From Gnetum montanum (taxonomy: Eukaryota > Streptophyta > Gnetopsida > Gnetales > Gnetaceae), in NCBI GenBank assembly GCA_015680685.1, contig MNCI01037805.1, positions 573,393 to 602,158 on the forward strand: 28,766 bases of DNA. Direction: 5' to 3'. Below, piece by piece: positions 21,050-28,766 of the stretch. The first letter of the stretch is position 1, and each line of letters starts with the position of its first letter. The notes beneath the pieces were generated by a model. It was not told where the DNA came from, made no database searches, and was given only the letters and a program-made list of their open reading frames with translations. The translations under genes were made by a program, and so were the position numbers.

Positions 21050-21800
21050 GCTGATGTGAGTGGTTTTGTGGCTATTTGAGGCATTTCTGTTTCACAAAAG
21101 CATCCAGCATGAGTTTATTTTGTCTTGGTGTGTTCTCAGTGTGTGTTTGGTGTGCTTTTAACCAGGTGTGATCAGTACTCATGCTGTACTCACGCTACTA
21201 GCATGACCTCAGCATGACCTAATGAAAATGACACGTTTCACACTAATTTGTGATCTTTGAAGCCTATTCTTTAAGTGCAGCAATTTTGTAGCTATGATTA
21301 ACCCTGAGAGTGAACTGCATGTTGAAAACTAAGCTTGAGTGTGCCTTGATTAGAGCCACTTTTGGTAACTCATGCTAGACTCACGCTATCAGCATGACCT
21401 CAGTGTGAGCTCAGCGTGAGTGATAAAATTTTTTCATTTTGGACCTAAAGTCTAGAATTCTAGAGGCTGGGACTTGAAGTAGTCATTAATGGACCTTGAG
21501 GATGACATGGACCTTTGAAGTTAGACCATTTTGACTTGATTTTAAGGCTCTTTGAGTTGCTCACGCTGTACTCACGCTACCAGCATGACCTCAGCATGAC
21601 CTTAGCATGATCTGAGAAAATTTGTGCAATCTACCTGAAATCTGAACTCTTGAATGCTAAAAATTGAAGTGGACAATAGTGGCCCTATGATGATGACTTG
21701 CACCCTCAGATTAGACCATCTTTGACTTGATCTTGAAATCGTTGGAGTTGCTCATGCTGAGGGCAAGCTAGCTTGACAAGCCGAGTGTGAGTTCCATGCC
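21050..21800. repeat. Tandem array, unit about 190 bp, in U3 or 3' region of the minus-strand element
   Basis: The block CTCACGCTA(C)CAGCATGACCTCAGCATGACC recurs near 21180, 21371 and 21556, and in altered form near 21750 (CTCATGCTGAGG). Between blocks, TTTGACTTGAT and GTTGCTCA recur, showing whole units and not only short motifs. Spacing is about 185-194 bases. It lies upstream of the LTR TATA box on the minus strand. Confidence 0.6.
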
Positions 21801-23069
21801 TTAGTCAAAATTTTGCCTCCCAAAAGCTAAAAAGGCTCTAGGTTGTTCTCGTTTCATAGTGTTAGGCAAAAATTAGTGGTGTTTCATTGGTCCCTCTTTG
21901 TTGACGTTTGAAGGAATCCACCCGAGAGGCATCGACTAATAAGTACAAAACACCACAACTAACCAAGTACCAAGCATTGTCCATCAACCCCTGGCTGGAC
22001 GTCATCGCACCATGTTCAAAAGTACATGGGATTGGGAAAATGCAATTCAAGATGCAAGGGGATTGGTTGTAACTGGGGGGAATCAGGAGTTGATCAAGGA
22101 TTATAATTGTTGTTGGAATTGTGGGAGAGGAATGCTCTCACGTGAACAAGCCATATCTTTAGTCCTTGTTAGTAGCTAGTGTTTAGCAAACTCAGAACTA
22201 AGACATAAGAGGTGTGTTCTTTTGAGAAACGGGACTCTTATAGAGTGTTTACGGGAGCCCATTGTAAACAACCAAAGCCATGCGATGATATGAAACATGA
22301 TCTTTTGAGACACGAGTGTAACTTTTTTTCTAAGATAATTGCCTTCCCACCTGAGGCTTGTATGAGAAGAGCCAATGGTCTTTGGTCTATGATGTTAATA
22401 GGGTCATGAAGACCTTTTCCATGCATTTTGTTCTTTGACCTTTTTGTTCTTTTTCCTTTTGTTTGTTTTCTTTTTGTTTTTTATTTTTGTTCTTTTTGGT
22501 CTTTTTGAAAGAGCTTTCTTTCAGTGCTGTGCTTGTGGTCATGGGCTTGCATTTTGTATTATGTACCGTGTACTATGTTTTGCGTTGCAACTGCTTGGAG
22601 AATCACAGTGTGCAACAGTGTATTAAGAGCTTTGGGATGAGTAGAATATATCAAGGGGATGTAATTGAATAGGATAAGGGGAACATGATGGGGAATAGGG
22701 AATGTATCAGGAGTGGGGAATGTACTTATGAACAGATTGATTAACCCAGTTGTGTGCATCAGGAAGAATGTGATACATTGTCATCATGATGAAGTGCATC
22801 TATGCACGAACGCCTCAGGCATGTCATCTTGCAAACACAACTCCAAGAAGATAAGAAAAGCCATAAATGATTCGGTTAACTAAGTACTTTAAACTTGAAA
22901 AAAAACCAAGGAGATGGAGCCACCATGTGCAATTTCAAAGTAAACAGAATCATGAACAACATTAGCTTCATTAGGGTCCATGAGTCAAATTATGCAACAA
23001 GTCTTTGTGGAACACGTACAGCCGATTGCAACAACATATCTTTTCAAGTATTGCCTGGTCATCAATGAT
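21801..23069. other. Untranslated 3' part of the minus-strand element; no gene recognised
   Basis: No recognisable protein domain occurs on either strand. A strongly T/C-rich tract at 22425-22530 (purine-rich on the minus strand) could include the polypurine tract that precedes the 3' LTR, but no classical tract followed by TG could be fixed. A weakly coding-like frame at 22426-22238 (minus) has no known match. Confidence 0.35.
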
Positions 23070-23400
23070 GTCGCCAGTTTATAGTCTTAGCAGACTATTA
23101 CGGGTTAGTTTCATGTCATAACCCTTTAGAAGGTGCCAGTTTAGCATCATAGAGGATGGTGCATTGCTAGTTTATAGTCATAGCGGACTGTGAAGAGGCA
23201 AACTGGTTTATAGTCTTAGTGGACTATGCATGCTAGTTTTATGTCATGGTAGACAAGTGTGGTAGTTTAGTGTCATATTGGATGGAGCTCTGTGGTGTTA
23301 GTTTACTATCATGACACCAGGACATTCTATGGTGCCAGTTTCAAGTCATAGCCCCAGGACCATTCTATGATATTATTTTTAGATCGTGATGCCAAGACTG
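23070..23400. repeat. Short tandem repeats GCCAGTTTATAGTCATAGCGGAC, block 1
   Basis: About ten degenerate copies of a (CTAGTTTA)TAGTCATAG(C/T)GGAC unit occur every 27-36 bases. On the minus strand they lie downstream of the protease. Tandem repeats in this part are known for Tat/Ogre elements. Confidence 0.6.
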
Positions 23401-23679
23401 TTACGTACCTCAAGTTGATCAGACATAGTACCATTTTAGGTACAGGTGATTTGTGGGATTAGCAAACTCATTCCTATCCATGTCAGCAAGTTTCAATGCT
23501 CTGTTATTGTACACCTTGGTGACTAAGTAAGGCCCTTTTTTCCTATGAGTATTTTATTATGATGCTTATTTTTGTATGGTTTTATTGTTTTTAGTATTAG
23601 TGTTAATGTTCTTTCAGGTTTTGTATTTATGAGTTGTTTTGTTATGCTTACTTGTTTGTTTTTTTTTATTCTATTATAG

Positions 23680-23760
23680 GGACATAGTAATGATGAGGCT
23701 GGCCCCAGTGGAGTGGGAGTAGATGATGTGGAGGATTTTGGGGGACCAGCCCTCTCCTAG
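23680..23760 (+). pseudogene. Possible terminal exon of a captured gene or DNA transposon
   Basis: A T-rich tract and the acceptor TTATTCTATTATAG end at 23679. The next 27 codons are open and protein-like (GHSNDEAGPSGVGVDD, then VEDFGGPALS) and end at TAG 23758. The acidic, Gly/Ser-rich tail resembles C-termini of plant transposase genes, but it is too short to identify. No upstream exon is visible. Confidence 0.3.
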
Positions 23761-23915
23761 TACTGATGTGTGATCTAACTATTAGTCCAACTTTAGCTAC
23801 CAAATGTTTTTGGATTTTTGATGTCTAATGGAAATGTATGAGGATAGATGTGATGATATGGATTTGATCGTGGCATAATGTGTTGGCATTCTATTGCCAT
23901 GTTGACATTAAGTAT

Positions 23916-23939
23916 TATATATATATATATATATATATT
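23916..23939. repeat. (AT)n microsatellite
   Basis: About 11-12 uninterrupted AT units. It lies within the inserted segment. Confidence 0.8.
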
Positions 23940-24156
23940 ATTTTTATTTTTCTGTTGTTTTTCTTATTTTCTCAGGTATATTATGAACATATGCGTGTAG
24001 CTGAATGTAAAATGAGATTCCAAAATGTAGAACAAAATGTAAGGCAAATATTTATATAAAGAAAAGTAACAATAATGCATGAATTAAAATTTCAACTTGT
24101 AACATGTAAATGAAAATTTGACATAATGTAATGAAAGTTTGTAAACTTGCGACTTA

Positions 24157-24475
24157 CTAAGCTCTAGTTTAAGGCCATTTTGGGTCATGCACAACAGTTT
24201 AAAGTCATGGTGGACTTGTATCTGTGTTGAAAGAAAAGAAAGAGGGATTACTAGTTCTAGGCCATAGTGGGCTGAAAGCAATAACAGTTTTAGGAAACTT
24301 AAGAGGAACCGACCATTCCTGACTGTGGCTAGTTTAACGTCATTGCGGACATTCGCTGGCAGTTTAACATCGTACCAGATGGTTGGTAGTTTAACGTCAT
24401 TCCAAATGCATGGTGGTTTACTCTAGTTATTGAGTTATTTTTTTATCCTTCATAGTTTAACATGAGGGGTAGGAC
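24157..24475. repeat. Short tandem repeats AGTTTAACGTCATTGCGGAC, block 2
   Basis: Copies of the block 1 unit recur near 24165, 24195, 24333, 24360, 24389 and 24458, at roughly 28-32 bases where best kept. The block begins directly after the end of the protease-linked frame on the minus strand. One reading frame of the minus strand passes through part of it (MTLN-type repeats). Confidence 0.55.
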
Positions 24476-25975
24476 ATGTAGGTATGATCTTATATTCCCC
24501 TTCCCCTTCATTGGAGATGTTAAAAGGTAGCTCTGACCAAGAGACGTTAGCAGGGATGGCTCCTATGTTTGTGTCGTCTAGTGCTTCTTCAGTTTTAGTA
24601 GGATCATGAGTTAACAATTGGTTCATGTCTTGAAGTATGCTCATGGTTTCTTGTTTAGGCTCAGAGAACTCAACCTCTAACCCTTGATCCATTCCTGAGT
24701 GCGAGGGAGTGAGTGATGTTGTCGTGTCCCTGTGTATGATGAATTCGCCACCCTCTTAAGGTAGGTGGATTTCTTGATGGATTGGTGAGGATACGGATTT
24801 CAGTTACGCTAGCCAAGGTAGTCCTAGAATCAGATTGAACCCTAGCATTTCATCAACCACGATAAATTTAGCCGATGTGGGGAACTGGTCCCCTGCTACA
24901 AAGTCCAAAGTAAGCATGCCTTTTACCACGACACGTGAACCACTGAAGGATTTTTAAAAGGAAGTTGTTTTGGGTTGTATTTGCTCTGTAAGACCCAGTT
25001 TTCGATGATAGGAAAGGTTATTATGTTTGTTGCTGCACCGTCATCGACATGCACCCTACGTATCTTGAAGTGGTTGACTTGTATTGTTATGAACATAGGG
25101 GTTGTAGTAACCGCTCCAGTTTTCTCATCTCACTTAATATCATTGGCATGAAAATCTAGGGATGTGGGCCTCGATTCTTGAGGTTGTGGGGACAATACCG
25201 CATAAATGGACAACTCATCCGCAGGAAGGTCCTCGCTAATAGGAATTGAAGTCAACATACCCACGAGAGCTTCCCAATGTACCAATGAGGTCATTCCTAG
25301 ATCGTACAGGCTTAAGGAGATGTTCTTTTGTTTCAAAGCCTATGTGACTTGGGTCAATGCACTCACTAGATCCTTACCACTTGGGATGCTCTTGTCTATG
25401 GAGACTTGGTCCATTTGACCCAACATTCGTATCTCTTGTGGAGGGATTCTTGTGTTAGCAACTGGGGATGTTGGGTTTGGGACACTGGGAGTACCGGTAT
25501 TCTTGTCTTGATGACTTGTGCTAGGCTCACTAGTGGACAGAACCATAAGAACAACATTTAGCGGTATGGGCTTTGGTGGTCCCAATTCGTGCTCATGACA
25601 TTCCTTTTCTAGGCGCTCTCGTGCCAACCTGTCAGCAAGATGCTCTCGTAGGGGTCACGGGGGAACGGTAGGGGGTTGCATGTCAGGATGTTTTGGCACC
25701 CGGATCATAAAGGGAGTGGGTTGGGTTTCTGATGGCATGGTTGCTGTTGTGATAAAAGAAGGTACGCGGAAAACGAATGGATTTTATGATGTGAGGGATG
25801 TGCGTATGACAAAAGGGGTTTGGGGATGTGTTGAGGTAGATGTGATTTCAGAAGGCTTGCAAATTACAAAAGGTTTTTGAGGAATGTCTTGTCCATTCTC
25901 CACATGGATAGTGTTAATCACATATGGTGCATCATTAGCATTGAGAGGATCATATGGGTTGGTTTTAGGGATTTA
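24450..25975 (-). pseudogene. Retroviral-type aspartic protease region of the minus-strand element, frameshifted
   Basis: The region continues the gag frame after a frameshift near 25975. A Pro/Ser-rich linker comes first (VPNPTSPVANTRIPPQ near 25490). The protease core follows: RRVHVDDGAATNI near 25062-25025, with the DGA form of the active-site triad, and then, after a one-base shift near 24935, VVKGMLTLDFVAGDQ and the C-terminal NLILGLPWLA near 24840-24808. A short acidic tail (MDQGLEVEFSEPKQE, from 24692) ends at TAA near 24450. In Tat elements RT should follow; here the 3' repeats start at once. The core residues are kept although the frame is broken. Confidence 0.65.
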
Positions 25976-28169
25976 CTGGGTTTGCCTCGTCAAATACTAT
26001 TTCACCCCTATCAATCATGCGTTGTATATCTTGTTTTAAGGTGAAGCAGAAGTCAATTCCATGCCCACACTATTAGTGATATTCATAGAACCTGTCCAAC
26101 CTAAAGCCTCTTCGAACGGGAGGCTCATTGGTTGTTGCTAAGCTTGGGTTTTTTGCCAACTCACAGAATCGATCGTGTTTTTGGGATGCCACAGGGGACA
26201 TTTGTTTGTGTTTGATTAACCCAGCCCTTAGAAGTTGTTCTAAAAATTGTGAAGGCTTCATAGGCAAGGGTGTGTACTGGGTAGGATCTTTTTGTTCAAA
26301 TGTACAAGTGTGACCCATGTTTGTGGTTTTAGTTTAGGAAGATTTGGGTGTAGGCATAGATGTGGTTCTTTCATGGCTAGTTGGAGCAACGAGTTGTTTT
26401 CCTCTCTGTCCTGAATTGTTTGGTCGGGCTGTCTCGGCCATCACTGCTACTATCATTTTGGATTTATCCTTATCTTTCCTCATATGTTGGCTCCTAAAGG
26501 CTAAGTAAGTTGGGTCATTACTTGATTGCGCCACCTCTTCTATGTTCTTAATTTGTGCGAATGATTGACTCAAAGTACGAGCACTCAAATAATAAAGTTT
26601 TGATTTAACGAAGTCATTCACGGTAGCCTTAAGAATGGTAAGCAAGTATGTTTCAGGGATGGGCTCGTGAATTTCATTTAGGGCTGCACTCCATCTTTGG
26701 ATAAATTTTTGTACTGGCTCTAACAGCATTTTTTTAATCTGAATCAAACCATCTAGCATGGCTTCAGGCTTTAAATTATATTTGAAATGGGTGACGAACT
26801 GATGTAAAAAATCCTCTAGAGAGGATATGAAGTTACAGGGTAAAGCTTGGTACCAGTCAAAGGCTTTTCCTGTCAAGGACATAGCAAATACACATAGAAT
26901 TGCATGAGGCCAGGCCTAAAGCAATAGACATTCTAGTCAAATTGCATGGGCATTTGGATCTCCCACTCAATTGTACCTGGTTAGTTGAGGTAATGAGATT
27001 CCCTTTGGTAAGGTTAACAGTGGAACTAAAGGGTGGATTGGGTCATCTTGGTAGAAGTCCAACACCTTGACTTCCTCAATGTTTGTAATTTTAAGGTACT
27101 TTAACTCCTCGATTAATGAGTGCATCATTTTCTTTATGTCTACCCACTCTTGGGTGGTAGGCAGACGGGCTAGTTGAGTAGATTACGATTGGTAGTAGTT
27201 TGATTGTTGTATTGTTTGAGGAAAGGGAGACTGTTAGATTATCAATTGTTATGGTGAAGCAACATTCAGAGATGGGATTGCAGGGTGTGGTATGTTATAG
27301 TGAGTAGGTTGGTGTTGCTAGACAGCTAGTGAAACCCACTGCCCAGCTATAGGTTGTGAGGTGACACCCTAAACATGTTGGGCTGAAGTAATCATAGGTG
27401 CTCCATGGGTTTGTATTTGTGGTATGTAATGGGTGGATGTGGAAGTTGGTATAACTGATGGCATCCCAATTACTTGAGGTCGAAAGATTGATCTTGAATT
27501 AGTTTGAGGGGGTTGTTGGGATTGTACTTGCAGAAGTATGATGGAGGTGGACGTATCAGATTAAATGTTGGGCATGGAGAAGGTGGGAATGAAAGTGGGT
27601 ACTCCCTATAGAGAAATTGGTGCTCGAGTGTTTGTAGATGAAAGAGGAAGCATGGTTTCTTCCAAGAAAGGCTGGAATGATGGGTTTGTATGGACATGAG
27701 GACTAATGGTATGGTATGAATTCCCATGCTTAGATTGGGCCGCAAAGTCTTCTTTCTCATCTCCACTCTGAGGCTCTATCGGAGGTGGTTGTAAGGTTTG
27801 ATTCCTTGCCATGAGAAGCTAAGATATGAGTCGATGATGGGGCTCGGAAAGGGGGATTACGTCATATACTGAGGGAATGAACTCACGACCTCCCTTGTAA
27901 ATGAGCTCATAGTTTCATTTTTCTTCTCTTTCTATGTGATCAATAGGCAAGTTGGCTTGGATCTTCACACAAATGAAGTTATATTGTTTAGGTGTGAGGA
28001 TTGCATAGCTAGGGTCCTTGCCCTATAGCCTAAGTGACTAGCGAGTTGAACCTTGAGGGTTTATCGCTTCAATGCTAGTTATGGGTTCTATCGCAGTTAC
28101 AAGGTTTGAGGTCCTGGCCCCAAAGTCAGAGATCTGCAGCATCGTTGTGTTGACTTGGGAAGATTCCAT
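25976..28169 (-). pseudogene. gag of the minus-strand Tat-like element, with in-frame stops
   Basis: The start is ATG 28169 (MESSQVNTTMLQISDFGAR), placed directly after the leader minisatellite. One frame runs through about 730 codons with scattered TAG/TAA stops in Gln-type positions. Order: N-terminal region (PKQYNFICVKIQANLPIDH), Pro/Gln/Thr-rich middle, and a gag core with MSLTGKAFDWYQALP from 26882, DFLHQFVTHFKYNL and QKFIQRW; its longest open part is 26882-26334 (182 codons). Then comes a knuckle-like FYEYHxxCGHGIDFCFTLKQ region near 26100-26040, in which the expected first Cys is Tyr. The core resembles the retrotransposon gag family of plant gypsy elements. The protein would form the particle and bind the RNA. 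It is broken by at least ten stops. Confidence 0.65.
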
Positions 28170-28175
28170 AGTAGC

Positions 28176-28459
28176 ATGAGTAAGCTAGCTTGACAAGCTG
28201 GGTGTGTGTAACTTGGCTTGACAAGCTGGGCATGTGTAAGCTAGCTTGACAAGCTAGGCATGTGTAACTTGGCTTGACAAGTTGGGCGTGTGTAACTTGG
28301 CTTGACAAGCTGGGCATGTGTAAGCTAGACTAACAAGCTGGGGCATGAGTAAGCTAGCTTGACAAGGTGGCCGAGAAAGCTAGCTTGACAAGCTGGGCGT
28401 GTGTAACTTGGCTTGACAAGCTCGCCATGTGTAAGCTAGCTTGACAAGCTGGGCTTGAG
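28176..28459. repeat. 28-bp minisatellite, about 10 copies, in the leader of the minus-strand element
   Basis: The unit is close to GTAAGCTAGCTTGACAAGCTGGGCAT(G)T. Two unit types alternate irregularly: one with AAGCTAGCTTGACAAG, one with ACTTGGCTTGACAAG. Each contains AGCTTGACAAGCT or a near copy, a palindrome around one base; the first type also contains the perfect palindrome AAGCTAGCTT. The array lies between the PBS-like site and the gag ATG. Single copies of the core occur in the 3' region at 20938 and 21773. Confidence 0.8.
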
Positions 28460-28532
28460 TTTCAGCACCTGGTCTATGCAGCATTTAATAGGTACCATGA
28501 TCAATGTTTTGATAGGATGAAAAAAAAGTTAG

Positions 28533-28550
28533 GCCCTCCTTCTAGCGTCA
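28533..28550 (-). other. PBS-like site next to the 5' LTR
   Basis: On the minus strand, eight bases after the LTR end at 28559, the sequence reads TTGACGCTAGAAGGAGGG. Plant gypsy elements often have TGGCGC.. at this place, complementary to the CCA end of a tRNA. Here the second G of TGG appears to be A. The tRNA is not assigned. Confidence 0.45.
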
Positions 28551-28558
28551 ATTTACTA

Positions 28559-28766
28559 TGTTGACCAAAATCGTCAGTGTGAGGCTGGAAGGGAAAGACA
28601 AACGCCGAAAGATTGCTAGAGAAACACAGCTGACCTTGCCTTCGTATGAGGGAAAGCTGGAAAAGGAAATGAAGGCAGAGTGCCTTGGATGGTCTACACA
28701 CAAATCAACCAAGGACTTCCCCAAGCGTAAGCTATGGCTAGCACTGGGGTTATCGTAACTGATGAT
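28559..28766 (-). mobile_element. 5' LTR (inner end only), cut by the window edge
   Basis: It matches 20180-20387 over its visible 208 bases with about 20 differences and no gaps. About 18 of these are transitions. The inner end on the minus strand is GGTCAACA. The promoter of this copy lies outside the window. Confidence 0.75.

Larger units (their letters stand above)
23401..24150 (+). other. Foreign insert between two repeat blocks
   Basis: About 750 bases without the AGTTTA..GTCAT repeat separate the two repeat blocks. The insert contains an exon-like segment (23680-23760) and an AT microsatellite. It differs in character from its flanks, so I infer an insertion. No terminal inverted repeats or target duplication could be fixed by eye. 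Confidence 0.4.
20180..28766 (-). mobile_element. Non-autonomous Tat-like LTR retrotransposon (gag and protease, no RT or integrase)
   Basis: Two direct copies of an LTR end define the element: 20180-20387 and 28559-28766 (first 208 bases of each, about 20 differences by eye). Coding runs on the minus strand, so the 28559 copy is the inner edge of the 5' LTR and the 20180 copy is the outer end of the 3' LTR. Between them, in transcription order, are a PBS-like site, a 28-bp minisatellite, gag, aspartic protease, a short-repeat region and the 3' LTR. RT, RNase H and integrase are absent although 8.4 kb separate the two ends. Mobilisation would need enzymes from an autonomous relative. The element extends beyond the right edge. 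Confidence 0.75.

Noticed and set aside
22435-22672. Overlapping plus-strand frames rich in Phe and Leu, like a membrane protein
   Set aside because: They translate a T-rich low-complexity tract that is more likely near the polypurine tract of the minus-strand element.
23070-24475. Second CRISPR-like repeat series
   Set aside because: Degenerate copies, no distinct spacers, interrupted by an insert; fits 3' tandem repeats of a Tat-type element.
28176-28459. Regularly spaced short repeats resembling a CRISPR array
   Set aside because: The units are contiguous 28-bp tandem copies without unique spacers, inside an LTR element leader in plant-type DNA.

Overview
The window looks like nuclear DNA of a large, repeat-rich plant genome. 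Evidence: spliced genes with GT..AG introns, plant-type TATA boxes (TATAAATA), decayed LTR retrotransposons of the plant Ty3/gypsy Tat type, and almost no intact reading frames. No bacterial-style genes, rRNA or tRNA were seen. I cannot name the species; a gymnosperm or large-genome monocot would fit, but that is a guess. Two ambiguous bases (338, 13159) and a 23-base C run at 13118-13140 suggest draft-quality sequence.

Layout. 1-660: on the minus strand, an LTR-type promoter/terminator followed by the start of a gag-like frame that leaves the window on the left. 660-1137: remnant of an unrelated coding frame. 1138-2500: no gene. 2521-5845: plus-strand gene-like unit with a boxed promoter, a TATA box, a 5'UTR intron and a long decayed frame (region resembling the 'putative plant transposon protein' family, then a Pro-rich linker, then a long coiled coil). 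6060-6959: a second LTR-like unit, plus strand. 7010-11032: minus-strand multi-exon pseudogene whose second exon resembles the NIF/FCP1 (HAD) phosphatase domain but lacks the catalytic aspartates. Its first intron and the region upstream hold tandem repeats of about 150-195 bp. 11460-14880: a degenerate tandem array with a unit of about 180 bp. 15499-19006: decayed Tat-type pol (RT, RNase H, second RNase H, integrase) with almost all of gag and the protease missing. 19007-20179: flanking repeats, a hairpin and a G-quadruplex candidate. 20180-28766: a second Tat-like element on the minus strand, with gag and protease but no RT or integrase. It is bounded by two LTR copies (20180 onward; 28559 to beyond the right edge), with a 28-bp minisatellite in its leader and short tandem repeats in its 3' part.

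How the parts relate. Nothing here looks like a working pathway; it is a graveyard of nested mobile elements around one decayed host-like gene. Stop codons sit mostly where CAG, CAA, CGA or TGG would be expected, and the two visible LTR copies differ almost only by transitions, consistent with cytosine methylation followed by deamination. The most unusual signals are a spaced array of palindromic CRATATYG boxes upstream of three separate TATA boxes, repeated nucleosome-length periodicity in three independent arrays, the catalytically vacant phosphatase-like gene, and nested palindromes in the leader minisatellite of the minus-strand element.
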